The notes under the pieces were generated by a model. The model was not told the DNA's origin, did no database searches, and saw only the letters and a list, made by a program, of their open reading frames with translations. Positions 27,156-36,220 of a stretch of 64,000 nt of DNA are shown here, piece after piece. A program made the translations under genes and the position numbers. Position 1 is the stretch's first letter. Every line of letters starts with the position of its first letter. Origin of the DNA: Clostridia bacterium (lineage in GTDB: Bacteria > Bacillota > Clostridia > TANB77 > CAG-465); NCBI GenBank assembly GCA_900772475.1, contig CAAHEI010000074.1, positions 89,764 to 153,763 of the forward strand, read 5' to 3'.

Positions 27156-30100
27156 TTATACATCCTCCCTATGATCATATGTTAATTCTTTGTTTACTAA
27201 CTCATCTGCTGTATCATTTTCTTCACTAACTGTTAAAAGTTCTCTAACATCCTTAATATATCTCTTTGCAAGAAAAGATAATAGATCAATTTCATTTTTA
27301 TTTAAGACATTTATATTAAGTAAATATATATTTCCTTTTGTAATATCTGAAAATATAGCTCTATCTAATCTAGTTCTTAAATATGTATAAATAGGTCCAT
27401 TTTGTTTTTGTGCCTCATCAATTAAAATTACAATATCTAAATCAATTTTTCTACTTTTAACATAGTCCATAAAGCTTATTACTTCATTAATTATTCCAGC
27501 ATTTTCAATTTTATCAACATATACAAGTATAATTGGTAAATCACCAGAAATTGAGTACTTCCATAATATAGACTGATTTAGTGACTCATTCCAAAATTTG
27601 TTATTATTTAAATTTGTTTTTCTAAATAATACGTCTTTTAATATATTGTTATATACTTGAGCTTTACCATTTTCAAGTTTTAAGTATCTTGCCTGAATGC
27701 TGTTTAGCTCACTTGCAAGTTTGAAATGTTCATCTATTGTAACTTCATCTAAATTAACAACGGTATTTGAAATCTTATATTTACTATCTGCAACACCTAA
27801 AATGTAATAAAATTCTTGTCTTTCATGTGGATCTAGTATAATTGTTGCTCTATATGATAGTATTGGCCATAAAGGATATTTAACAACATTTTGGTTATAT
27901 GCCTCATCAGGATTTTTTATAATCTTTTGCTTTTCAGTTTCTACCTCTTTATCCAGATCTATACCGATAAGTTTAGTATATACAAATAAATCAGTATCTT
28001 CTTCATTTTTCTTTCTTTTACTTGCAACAAGTATATCTAAATCATCGTCATAATATGTTTCAATTTGTAGATTACTAAATGAAGGATGAACAACATTTGT
28101 CATATAATCTGTCATAGCAGGTTCCATATACGTATTAATTAATATTTCACGTCTTAAACTAGTATTGTTATATATACTTACTTTTTTTATTTCCACGTTA
28201 TATTCAGGTGAAATAAAAGTAGTAGTTGTTGTTTCTAAATTTCCATCTTCAATATATGTTTCAACCCTATTAAGTGAAGAAGTCCAAACGCACTTAGTTG
28301 AATTTTTATTATTAGTACTCAATATATTTCCATCTGTTGCACTAAATCTATTTCCAGACACTTTATCAGTAAGATAAACAAAATTTCCTGTACTCTCTAT
28401 ATCAGTATATCTTTGTTTATTTACTATTTTATCTTTATATTTTATAAAACTAGAACCAGTATTTGTAATTAGTGAAGACATATTTGAACCGCGTAAAAAA
28501 GCAATATCTAGGTTTTGTTTAAAATCAGGATTCTCGTCTACATATACTCTTTCTGCGTAGTCACATGTAACATGAGTTGTATATTTATTAAGATTTTTTT
28601 GCTTAAATTTATTGCTATTATCACTTAGTTTTTTCTTTATTTTAGCCTTCATTCTCTCACGTTCTTTAAGTAATATCTCACACGCTCTAATATTAGGATT
28701 TCTATGGAATCTTCTTTGTATAATACCGCTGTTTATATAATTATTAATAGCTGTTAAAATCATACCTTGGTGATGTGCCATATATGTTTTGGCAATCTTA
28801 CTAGTAGAATTTTCATCTAAATGTTCTTTAGTATAATCAATAGATTCATAAAATCCAAAAGCAGAATACATGCCTAATTTTTTTAACTTCTTAATATTTT
28901 TATATACTTTCTGCGGTGAATATTCAAGCATTAATATAGATGCATATGGAGCAACGACAAGATAATTATTAAGTCCTCTTTTTAGTCCAAGCCATGGAAT
29001 ACCAAATTCTTTATATTGATAATTTAACATATCGTCTTTAACAGCATAAGCTGACTCTGATATACCAAACGGAACGTTATTTTCCTTAGCATATTTTATT
29101 TGACTATACATTGTAAAAAATAATGATTGATCAATTAACGTATGTTCATATGACTTATCAAATAAATATGGCATAAAATATTCGAATGCTGTGCCACTCC
29201 ACGAAATAAGACCTTTATATCCATCAACTTTTACCAAATTTCTAGAAAGTGCAAACCAATGTTTAGATGTTACTTGCCTTGAAGCTATTGCAATAAGACT
29301 TGTAGTCCTACTTTCAGACATAAGCATATCATAGTAACTATCTACGAGTTTACCGTTTTCTTGAGCATATCCAATTGAAAATAAATTTCTAGAAGTATCA
29401 TATAGCACTGTAAAATCTGTTTCATCAATTATTTTTTGTACAATTTCAATTATCTGATTAATTAAATGTTCGTTTTCTACTTCAATCTCTTTTTCAAATT
29501 TATTATGACCTAATAATTCGATTAAAAATTGTTTTGTTACATATAAGCTTGCTACAAAATTTCCACTATCTACTGTAGATATAAATCTTGGTCTTAAAGG
29601 CTCTAGTGTTTTTATGTTGTACCAGTTATATAAATGTCCATTCCATTTTTCAAGTTTTAAAATTGTATTAAATACTTTTTGAAGTCTATCTATACATTCA
29701 TTTGCATCTATAAATTTTAAATCATATGCATCTATTATAGAAAGTAAAGCAAATCCAATATTTGTTGATGAGGTTCTATTTACAATTTTATATCTTCTAT
29801 CTTCCTGGTAATTATCTGTTGGTAAATAGTTATTTACATCACTCATCATACTATCAAAAAATCCCCATGTTCTTCTTGCTATTTCTATAACATCATCATT
29901 TCCTTTTTGATCTAATTTTTTTCTTCTACCGAACAAATGGTCTTTACCAAGTAAATACGCAAATATTGGAGCAATTATCATTGAAATTCCAATAAGTATT
30001 TTAAAATCAAAATATAAATCAAGACCTATACTTGATGGTAAAAAAGGTATAAAAGCTACAAAAGCACCAACTATAACATTAGGTAACATATTAAAATAAT

Positions 30101-32768
30101 AGTATTTTAATGTGTTTTTAGATGTTTTATCTAACATTTCACCTGTAGTCCACTGTAGTAAATTTTTATGTGATATTAACATTCTATATATTGATTTTAT
30201 AAAAGCATTTAAACATATATATGATTTATATGGAATCGTAACAAAGTTAAAACACATTGTTAAAAAAACAGCATCAATTCCATGAATAATTGGTATATAT
30301 TGTACCTCTTTAGAATGTCTAATTTTTCCAAATAAAAGTATATCAAATATTGAAATAACATTTCCAAAATTAATTGCAACAAAAACTAAAAGGCAAGTTG
30401 CAGCAAATACTTTTGTAGAAACAAAGCAAGAAAGTATTATTGCAATAAGAGCTACAACATCTAAAAGTGGTCTCCTTAAATTATCAAATATTTTCCATTT
30501 AGATAGTAAATTAAGTTTTGACTTAGGACTAATTAACCACTTTATAATTTGCATATCTCCTCTATACCATCTATGTGATCTTTTCATATATGCAATATAA
30601 TTTTTAGGAAAGCCATCTTGAACTTCTATGTCAGAAGCAAGTCCAGCTCTTAAGATTGAACCTTCCAATAGATCATGTGAAAGCACCAAATTTTCTGGTA
30701 TTTCATTTGCAACTAATTTGTCAAATAATTCTATATTATATATTCCCTTACCACAAAATATTGCTTCTCCAAAAACATCTTGATAAACATCAGATACTGC
30801 AGTTGTATATATATCTAGGCCTCCAAACCCACCAAATATTTTTGAAAATATTGATTTGTTAGCATCGACAATATCAAGTCCAACTGAAGGTTGAATTAAG
30901 CCATATCCCTTTTTTACAATTTTACCATTCTTAGAAAGTATTGGTTTATTTAATGGATGAGCAACTATTGATACAAGATCCTTTGCTGTATTAAGAGATA
31001 AATTAGTATCTTCATCAATTGTAATTACGTATTTTGCATTTACAATATCGTTGTATGTAACATAAAATCTTTTATCTACTTCTTCATCTGTGTATTTTCC
31101 TAGTACTAATTTATTAAATTCAAGTAACGCTCCTCTTTTTCTCTCCCATCCCATATAGCAGTTTTCACCTTTTGAGAACACACGTTTTCTATATACAAAA
31201 TTAAATAATATATGAGATGATTTGTATTTAGCATTAAGCTTATCTAATTCTTGCTTGGCATAATCAAGTATTTTTTTATCCATATCTATAACTTCTTTAT
31301 TACTTGATACGCAATCACCTATTAGCATATAGTACATATTATCACTACGATTTGCAAGATATGTAACTTCCATTTTCTTTATCATTTGATCTAGTTTTTC
31401 TATAGAAGAAATAATTGTTGGCATGACAACATATGTCACGTTATTTTCATCAACTGTTTTTGCAAAATCAAATCTAGGTAATATCTCTGGTCGTAAAGCT
31501 TTTCTAAAGAAGTAATTAACCAATTTTTGTGCACATTCAAAAGACAATATAAACGTTATAACAAAAGCAACTATTATTGCACAAACTGATTTAAAATGGA
31601 ATAAATTATATCCAATAAGTATAGTAAATTCTACCGTTAGTAATAATATAATAAGAAGATACCATACAGTCTTTGTTGGTTCAATAAATTTATTATATAT
31701 AACTTCTCCAATATATGATTTCTTTAACTCTTTTTTTAATAAATATCTATACTCTCCAATTAAGAAAAATCCTACGTGTTTTTTATATTTTTTAGAACAC
31801 TCGACAGCTTTTTTAGCTACATATACTTCTGACAAGTTATATTTTTTCGCTAATTTTATAATATATTCTCTATATCTAGATTTTGTCTTATAATCACATT
31901 TTTTAAATTCGTTTGTATAATCAAGTCTTAAAGCTTCATCTATTTTACTTACTTTTTCAAATATTTCTCTAAAATTAATTCCTTGTATTTGTTTATATGC
32001 AAGAATTGCCCTACCAATATAGTCAGTGGTCTTAGCAATTTCCATATGTTCTTTTATAATGGCTTCTTCAACAGTAAATCCAATTTTTTCTGCCTCATCT
32101 TTTAATCTATCAAAATATTTTTCACCTTTTGCGCCAAGCTCTTTTAATCTATATGACATATATTCTATAAAAGCTGTATTTGCAGTTTTTATATGATTTT
32201 CATTTATAATATAATCTTTTAAATAAAATTTCTTTCTTAAATTTAAAAATATCTCTTTACTATACTTAGAATCAGAATTTTCATTTATGATGATTTCTTC
32301 GACTTCAATTTTCTTAGCTTGAGAATTCGTAATATTTATACATATTCTTGCAATAAATTTTAAAAGTGCAATTTTTAACATTAGAATAAAAAGATTAAGT
32401 TCTTCAGAAGTAAGATAAGATAATTTTTGATGTTCTTTTAAACAATTCAAAATTAAATTCTGATCAATGTATCCAGTATTCTGTTCAACAAGTTCGTAAG
32501 CAAGATAAAAAATAGAAATATATTTATCCCCATCATGTGTTATAATAGCAGGAAGCTTTTTAGACTTTAAAGATCTTCTTAATTCTTTTATTTCTTCATA
32601 CTGTTCTTCTATAATATACATATTGTCAAGTATCCACTGTCCAGCAGAATGAATAGGTATTTTTAGTTCATAACTACTTTCAAGTAACTTATGTGTTTTA
32701 CATATAATATTATAATTTTGCTCTGCATTTTTAAATATTGAATTTAGCGTGTGTTTCATTAGATTCAA
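27156..32768 (-). CDS. Cyclic beta-1,2-glucan synthase, GT84 and first GH94-like module
   Basis: The 1870-residue protein matches the N-terminal two thirds of Cgs/NdvB. A cytoplasmic N-terminal region (1-350) is followed by two membrane segments (about 360-410) and a glycosyltransferase domain with ITIDEDTNLSLNTAKDL, GEAIFCGKGIYNIELF, LSHDLLEGSILRAG and MKRSHRWYRGDMQIIKWL (about 430-790). More membrane segments (about 800-950) precede a glucoamylase-like and Glyco_transf_36-like region (about 970-1830). Such enzymes build beta-1,2-glucan on a protein primer and cyclise it. GT84 synthases are best known in Rhizobiales. The usual final GH94 module is the next gene. AGAGGGG precedes the ATG. Confidence 0.85.
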   Translation of the reverse strand: MNLMKHTLNSIFKNAEQNYNIICKTHKLLESSYELKIPIHSAGQWILDNMYIIEEQYEEIKELRRSLKSKKLPAIITHDGDKYISIFYLAYELVEQNTGYIDQNLILNCLKEHQKLSYLTSEELNLFILMLKIALLKFIARICINITNSQAKKIEVEEIIINENSDSKYSKEIFLNLRKKFYLKDYIINENHIKTANTAFIEYMSYRLKELGAKGEKYFDRLKDEAEKIGFTVEEAIIKEHMEIAKTTDYIGRAILAYKQIQGINFREIFEKVSKIDEALRLDYTNEFKKCDYKTKSRYREYIIKLAKKYNLSEVYVAKKAVECSKKYKKHVGFFLIGEYRYLLKKELKKSYIGEVIYNKFIEPTKTVWYLLIILLLTVEFTILIGYNLFHFKSVCAIIVAFVITFILSFECAQKLVNYFFRKALRPEILPRFDFAKTVDENNVTYVVMPTIISSIEKLDQMIKKMEVTYLANRSDNMYYMLIGDCVSSNKEVIDMDKKILDYAKQELDKLNAKYKSSHILFNFVYRKRVFSKGENCYMGWERKRGALLEFNKLVLGKYTDEEVDKRFYVTYNDIVNAKYVITIDEDTNLSLNTAKDLVSIVAHPLNKPILSKNGKIVKKGYGLIQPSVGLDIVDANKSIFSKIFGGFGGLDIYTTAVSDVYQDVFGEAIFCGKGIYNIELFDKLVANEIPENLVLSHDLLEGSILRAGLASDIEVQDGFPKNYIAYMKRSHRWYRGDMQIIKWLISPKSKLNLLSKWKIFDNLRRPLLDVVALIAIILSCFVSTKVFAATCLLVFVAINFGNVISIFDILLFGKIRHSKEVQYIPIIHGIDAVFLTMCFNFVTIPYKSYICLNAFIKSIYRMLISHKNLLQWTTGEMLDKTSKNTLKYYYFNMLPNVIVGAFVAFIPFLPSSIGLDLYFDFKILIGISMIIAPIFAYLLGKDHLFGRRKKLDQKGNDDVIEIARRTWGFFDSMMSDVNNYLPTDNYQEDRRYKIVNRTSSTNIGFALLSIIDAYDLKFIDANECIDRLQKVFNTILKLEKWNGHLYNWYNIKTLEPLRPRFISTVDSGNFVASLYVTKQFLIELLGHNKFEKEIEVENEHLINQIIEIVQKIIDETDFTVLYDTSRNLFSIGYAQENGKLVDSYYDMLMSESRTTSLIAIASRQVTSKHWFALSRNLVKVDGYKGLISWSGTAFEYFMPYLFDKSYEHTLIDQSLFFTMYSQIKYAKENNVPFGISESAYAVKDDMLNYQYKEFGIPWLGLKRGLNNYLVVAPYASILMLEYSPQKVYKNIKKLKKLGMYSAFGFYESIDYTKEHLDENSTSKIAKTYMAHHQGMILTAINNYINSGIIQRRFHRNPNIRACEILLKERERMKAKIKKKLSDNSNKFKQKNLNKYTTHVTCDYAERVYVDENPDFKQNLDIAFLRGSNMSSLITNTGSSFIKYKDKIVNKQRYTDIESTGNFVYLTDKVSGNRFSATDGNILSTNNKNSTKCVWTSSLNRVETYIEDGNLETTTTTFISPEYNVEIKKVSIYNNTSLRREILINTYMEPAMTDYMTNVVHPSFSNLQIETYYDDDLDILVASKRKKNEEDTDLFVYTKLIGIDLDKEVETEKQKIIKNPDEAYNQNVVKYPLWPILSYRATIILDPHERQEFYYILGVADSKYKISNTVVNLDEVTIDEHFKLASELNSIQARYLKLENGKAQVYNNILKDVLFRKTNLNNNKFWNESLNQSILWKYSISGDLPIILVYVDKIENAGIINEVISFMDYVKSRKIDLDIVILIDEAQKQNGPIYTYLRTRLDRAIFSDITKGNIYLLNINVLNKNEIDLLSFLAKRYIKDVRELLTVSEENDTADELVNKELTYDHREDV

Positions 32769-33290
32769 CCCCTCTTTAACGTATATTTATTTACATCATA
32801 ATTATATATTATATCAAAACTTTTTACAAGATTTTAGGATAATTTATTATATTAAATTTAATCAGTATTTATTATTTGTAATATGGTTCATAATATTCAA
32901 GCTAATATAATATTGTAAAAAACAAAAACACATGTATGATATTAATTATATTTGAATGACGCAAAATATTTGTTCTCTATATACTTTTTAATTAATATAA
33001 ATAAATACATAAATATTATGCATTTTAGAATATACATTTCATTTTTTTACAAATAAGTTATTCTTTATTTTTTTATTCCAATATAACATAGTATTTAATT
33101 TCTAGTGAAAAATTTAATTGGTTTGATGTATAATTATTTATAATCTAATTAATTTTATTCATAATTGGCAAAGATTTTTCATTCAAGATAATTATATCAT
33201 ACGTTTGTTCTGCATAAAATATTTATTGCATATTTTTATATACTTTTCATCGCATTTTTCTACAAAGAAAGAGATAATTCCCATAATACA
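32769..33290. other. AT-rich gap without a gene
   Basis: This stretch holds the likely minus-strand start signal of the glucan synthase gene (TGATATAAT near 32808-32816, no good -35) and otherwise very AT-rich sequence. I see no ORF with a ribosome binding site here. Confidence 0.5.
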
Positions 33291-33291
33291 A

Positions 33292-33320
33292 AAAATGAGT
33301 GAAAATTTTTCACTCATTTT
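33292..33320. terminator. Terminator ending the tandem small-ORF transcript
   Basis: AAAATGAGTGAAAA (33292-33305) pairs with TTTTCACTCATTTT (33307-33320), with T tracts on both strands. On the minus strand it closes the small-ORF unit. Confidence 0.8.
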
Positions 33321-33357
33321 TATATAGAACTTTAAAAAGTAACATCAAATCTAAGTC

Positions 33358-33393
33358 CTAAGTAAAACCAGAATAATAAATCATAGGTTTCAT
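33358..33393 (-). CDS. 11-aa small ORF, second copy (MKPMIYYSGFT)
   Basis: An ATG-initiated 12-codon frame with AAGGAG nine bases upstream encodes MKPMIYYSGFT and ends in TAG. Its 36 bases are identical to the copy at 33532-33567. Whether it is translated cannot be told from sequence. It is the last of four similar ORFs before the terminator. Confidence 0.4.
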   Translation of the reverse strand: MKPMIYYSGFT

Positions 33394-33427
33394 TTGTTTT
33401 TTCTCCTTAAAAAGCACCGAACAAAAT

Positions 33428-33460
33428 TTAAACTATAATGTTGGATATGAATACAATCAT
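33428..33460 (-). CDS. 10-aa small ORF, second copy (MIVFISNIIV)
   Basis: An 11-codon frame with AAGGAGG ten bases upstream encodes the hydrophobic peptide MIVFISNIIV. It differs from the first copy (33599-33631) by a single base in the last sense codon. Translation is unproven. Confidence 0.4.
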   Translation of the reverse strand: MIVFISNIIV

Positions 33461-33531
33461 ATATTAAAACCCTCCTTAAAAGCCTGCACAAAATTTAATT
33501 AGAACTAAAATTTTAATTTCATATTCTAGTG

Positions 33532-33567
33532 CTAAGTAAAACCAGAATAATAAATCATAGGTTTCAT
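33532..33567 (-). CDS. 11-aa small ORF, first copy (MKPMIYYSGFT)
   Basis: TAAGGAG lies six bases before the ATG. It encodes the same 11 residues as the copy at 33358-33393 and is preceded by the same linker, AAATTTTGTTCGGTGC. Confidence 0.4.
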   Translation of the reverse strand: MKPMIYYSGFT

Positions 33568-33598
33568 TTTTTTCTCCTTAAAAAGCACCGAACAAAAT

Positions 33599-33631
33599 TT
33601 AATCTATAATGTTGGATATGAATACAATCAT
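33599..33631 (-). CDS. 10-aa small ORF, first copy (MIVFISNIID)
   Basis: The first ORF of the unit, with AAAAGGAG about 11 bases before the ATG. The leader between the promoter and this ORF contains two perfect inverted repeats, TTGTAAG...CTTACAA and AATATTTCAAATTTGAAATATT's two halves (about 33667-33706). Confidence 0.4.
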   Translation of the reverse strand: MIVFISNIID

Positions 33632-33711
33632 ATATTAAAACACTCCTTTTAAATAAAGTTAATTAAATATTTCAAATTTGAAATATTATTGTAAGTTTTG
33701 CTTACAACTAT

Positions 33712-33740
33712 ATTATAGCATATTTTTAATATTATGTCAA
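33712..33740 (-). promoter_or_regulatory. Consensus promoter of the tandem small-ORF unit
   Basis: On the minus strand, TTGACA (33740-33735), a 17-nt spacer and TATAAT (33717-33712), with TGC just before the -10: a full extended sigma-A promoter. Confidence 0.85.
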
Positions 33741-33854
33741 CGCTTTTTCGCTTTTTTTATTTTTTAAAATAATTTTATAATATTAACTTTAATCAATATT
33801 TAATATTTGTAATATATTTGACATATATGCAATTTAAAATATCTATATAGAAAA

Positions 33855-33880
33855 TAGAGATTAAACTAAGTTAATCTCTA
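33855..33880 (-). terminator. Terminator after the 53-aa gene
   Basis: TAGAGATTAA (33855-33864) pairs with TTAATCTCTA (33871-33880); a T-rich tail follows on the minus strand. Confidence 0.75.
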
Positions 33881-33928
33881 CTATTTTAAATATCCTTTAT
33901 GCTTTTGTTTACCTTTCTATTTGATTGG

Positions 33929-34090
33929 CTACATACCTCTTTCTTTTTTGTTCTGTTCAATTTTAGGTTCAATTGATTTGTTTAATTCATTAATATATTC
34001 TCTTGGAACAACATATGCAATCCTACCTTCATGTTTTACACTACTTGCCGATTTTGCCAATAGTTGAACTCTTTTTAATAATTTAGACAA
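33929..34090 (-). CDS. 53-aa protein of unknown function, TTG start
   Basis: TTG at 34090 lies below a perfect TAAGGAGGA (34098-34106) and opens a 54-codon frame ending in TAG. The product is basic, with an amphipathic N-terminal helix (SKLLKRVQLLAKSASSVKH), a short beta-like stretch (GRIAYVVPREYINEL) and a charged tail (EQNKKERGM). It has its own promoter and terminator, which strongly favours a real gene. I do not recognise the family. The non-ATG start and small size would hide it from many gene callers. Confidence 0.7.
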   Translation of the reverse strand: MSKLLKRVQLLAKSASSVKHEGRIAYVVPREYINELNKSIEPKIEQNKKERGM

Positions 34091-34158
34091 CGTTTTTTCC
34101 TCCTTAAATAGTTATTTTATATTTATTTTTATAGGATTTTATGCTTTATTTGATTACC

Positions 34159-34187
34159 ATTTTAACATATTATTATTAAATGTGCAA
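34159..34187 (-). promoter_or_regulatory. Promoter of the 53-aa gene
   Basis: On the minus strand, TTGCAC (34187-34182), a 17-nt spacer and TAAAAT (34164-34159), with TGT before the -10. Confidence 0.65.
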
Positions 34188-34205
34188 CTATATTTTATGT
34201 TAAAA

Positions 34206-34230
34206 TAGCGGCTAATTTCTAACCGCTATC
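34206..34230 (-). terminator. Terminator after typA
   Basis: The minus-strand stem ATAGCGGTTA with TAGCCGCTAT (34230-34221 with 34215-34206; one G-U pair) is followed by TTTTAA. Confidence 0.8.
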
Positions 34231-34239
34231 TTTAATTTA

Positions 34240-36054
34240 TTATTTACTATTTTTAGCTCTTATTCTCATAGTAGGATCTAGTATTTTCTTTCTTAAACGA
34301 ATATTTTCTGGTGTTACCTCAACTAATTCATCATCAGATATAAACTCAATTGATTGCTCAAGTGACATTGTAACTGGTGGTACAAGTTTTAATGCATCAT
34401 CACTTCCTGAAGCACGTGTATTTGTTAAATGTTTTTCTTTACATACATTAACTGTTAAATCATCACTTCTAGAATTTTCACCAACTATCATACCTTGATA
34501 TACTTCTGTACCAGGTCCAATGAAAAGAGTTGATCTTTCTTGTGCTTGGAAAAGTCCATATCCAGTTGCTTTACCAGCTTCAAAAGCAATAACAGCTCCT
34601 CTTTGTCTTGTTTCAATTTCACCTTTATCTGGTTCATATCCAGCAAATATATGATTTATCATACCGTTACCTTTTGTATCAGTCATAAACTCATTTCTAA
34701 ATCCTATAAGTCCACGAGCAGGTACTTTAAATTCAAGTCTTGTATATCCTGCATTAGATGTAGATGGAGTCATATTTGTCATTTCACCTTTTCTGTATCC
34801 CATTTTTTGCATTACAGTACCAACAAATTCCTCTGGAACATCAATAGTTGCCATTTCCATTGGTTCACATTTTACGCCATCAATAACTTTATATATAACT
34901 TTTGGACGAGATACAAGAAGTTCATAACCTTCTCTTCTCATATTTTCTATTAAAATAGATAAATGAAGTTCTCCTCTACCTGATACATTAAAGCTATCTG
35001 ATGTTTCTGTTTCTTCAACTTTTAAAGAAACGTTTGTTTCTAATTCTTTAAATAATCTATCTCTTAAATGTCTAGAAGTAATAAACTTACCTTCTTTTCC
35101 AGCTAAAGGTCCATTATTTACACTAAATGTCATAGAAACAGTAGGTTCATCAATATCTACAAATGGAACAGCTACAGGATTTTCAGGATCAGCTATTGTC
35201 TCACCTATATTAATTCCTATAACACCATTTACAGCAACTATATCTCCGCAATGTGCAACTTCAGTTTCTACTCTCTTAAGTCCAGAATATGTATACAATT
35301 TACCAATTCTTAACTTTTGAATTGTTCCATCTTTTTTACATATTGCAACTTCTTGTCCATTTTTTATGCAACCTTTTGTTATTCTACCAATACCAACTCT
35401 TCCTGTATATTCATCAGAGTCAATATTTGCAACTAATAATTGTAAAGGTTCACTGTCTTCACCAGCAGGTTCTGGAATAGTATTTACAATTGTTTCGAAT
35501 AAAGGTTTCATATTATCGCTTTTATCATTTAAGTCAGTCATTGCATATCCATTTTTTGCAGATGCATATACAACTTTGAAATCAAGTTGTTCATCTGATG
35601 CATTAAGATCCATGAAAAGTTCTAAAACTTCATCTACAACTTCTGTTGGTCTTGCTCCTGGTCTATCTACTTTATTTACAACAACAATTGGTACAAGATT
35701 AAGTGCTAAAGCTTTACTTAAAACAAATCTTGTTTGTGGCATTGGACCATCAAAAGCATCAACTACTAGTATAACACCATCAACCATTTTAAGTACACGT
35801 TCAACTTCTCCACCAAAATCAGCATGTCCTGGAGTATCAACAATATTTATTTTTATATCATTATACTTTACAGCTGTATTTTTTGATAGAATTGTTATTC
35901 CTCTTTCTTTTTCTATATCATTTGAGTCCATAACTCTTTCTGCTACTTGTTCATTTTCTCTAAAAGTACCACTTTGTTTTAAAAGAGCATCAACAAGTGT
36001 AGTTTTACCATGATCAACATGGGCAACAATTGCAACATTTCTCAAGTTCTTCAT
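34240..36054 (-). CDS. typA: TypA/BipA translational GTPase
   Basis: The start at 36054 (MKNLRNVAIVAHVDHGKTTL) follows GGAAGGGAAGAAG; an in-frame ATG at 36090 is less likely. The 604-residue protein has the EF-G-like GTPase domain with P-loop AHVDHGKT, switch II VDTPGHADFGGEV and NKVD. Domain II, an EF-G-like domain III (SFNVSGRGELHLSIL) and the TypA-specific C-terminal domain with GLIGFRNEFMTDTKGNG follow. TypA associates with ribosomes under stress and at low temperature. It has a strong terminator. The homologous LepA lies 12 kb away. Confidence 0.96.
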   Translation of the reverse strand: MKNLRNVAIVAHVDHGKTTLVDALLKQSGTFRENEQVAERVMDSNDIEKERGITILSKNTAVKYNDIKINIVDTPGHADFGGEVERVLKMVDGVILVVDAFDGPMPQTRFVLSKALALNLVPIVVVNKVDRPGARPTEVVDEVLELFMDLNASDEQLDFKVVYASAKNGYAMTDLNDKSDNMKPLFETIVNTIPEPAGEDSEPLQLLVANIDSDEYTGRVGIGRITKGCIKNGQEVAICKKDGTIQKLRIGKLYTYSGLKRVETEVAHCGDIVAVNGVIGINIGETIADPENPVAVPFVDIDEPTVSMTFSVNNGPLAGKEGKFITSRHLRDRLFKELETNVSLKVEETETSDSFNVSGRGELHLSILIENMRREGYELLVSRPKVIYKVIDGVKCEPMEMATIDVPEEFVGTVMQKMGYRKGEMTNMTPSTSNAGYTRLEFKVPARGLIGFRNEFMTDTKGNGMINHIFAGYEPDKGEIETRQRGAVIAFEAGKATGYGLFQAQERSTLFIGPGTEVYQGMIVGENSRSDDLTVNVCKEKHLTNTRASGSDDALKLVPPVTMSLEQSIEFISDDELVEVTPENIRLRKKILDPTMRIRAKNSK

Positions 36055-36114
36055 ATTTCTTCTTCCCTTCCATTTATATATATATAACATCTATACAAAA
36101 TATAACGTTATCCC

Positions 36115-36143
36115 AAAAAATATAACCTAAAAATTAGGTTATA
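36115..36143 (-). terminator. Terminator after plsC
   Basis: TATAACCTAA (36121-36130) pairs with TTAGGTTATA (36134-36143); on the minus strand TTTTTT follows (36120-36115). Confidence 0.8.
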
Positions 36144-36220
36144 CATATATCTTAAATATTTTACATCAAATAAAAAATTTTGTCAATATTTTTAGAAGAA
36201 ATTATGTAAATAATCTTTCT

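Larger units (their letters stand above)
33358..33650 (-). repeat. Tandem direct repeat of about 172 nt carrying the paired small ORFs
   Basis: Two near-identical units, 33532-33650 and 33358-33480, each hold a 10-aa ORF, a conserved linker and an 11-aa ORF (offsets 171 and 174 nt). A third, diverged linker (AAATTTTGTGCAGGC) precedes the second unit. Non-coding parts are as conserved as coding parts, which suggests a recent duplication. Confidence 0.85.

Noticed and set aside
30656..30862. Plus-strand frame inside the glucan synthase gene
   Set aside because: Antisense shadow of a conserved coding region with no start signal.
33510..33530. Minus-strand 5-codon frame MKLKF between the two small-ORF units
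   Set aside because: No ribosome binding site before it, unlike the four neighbouring small ORFs.
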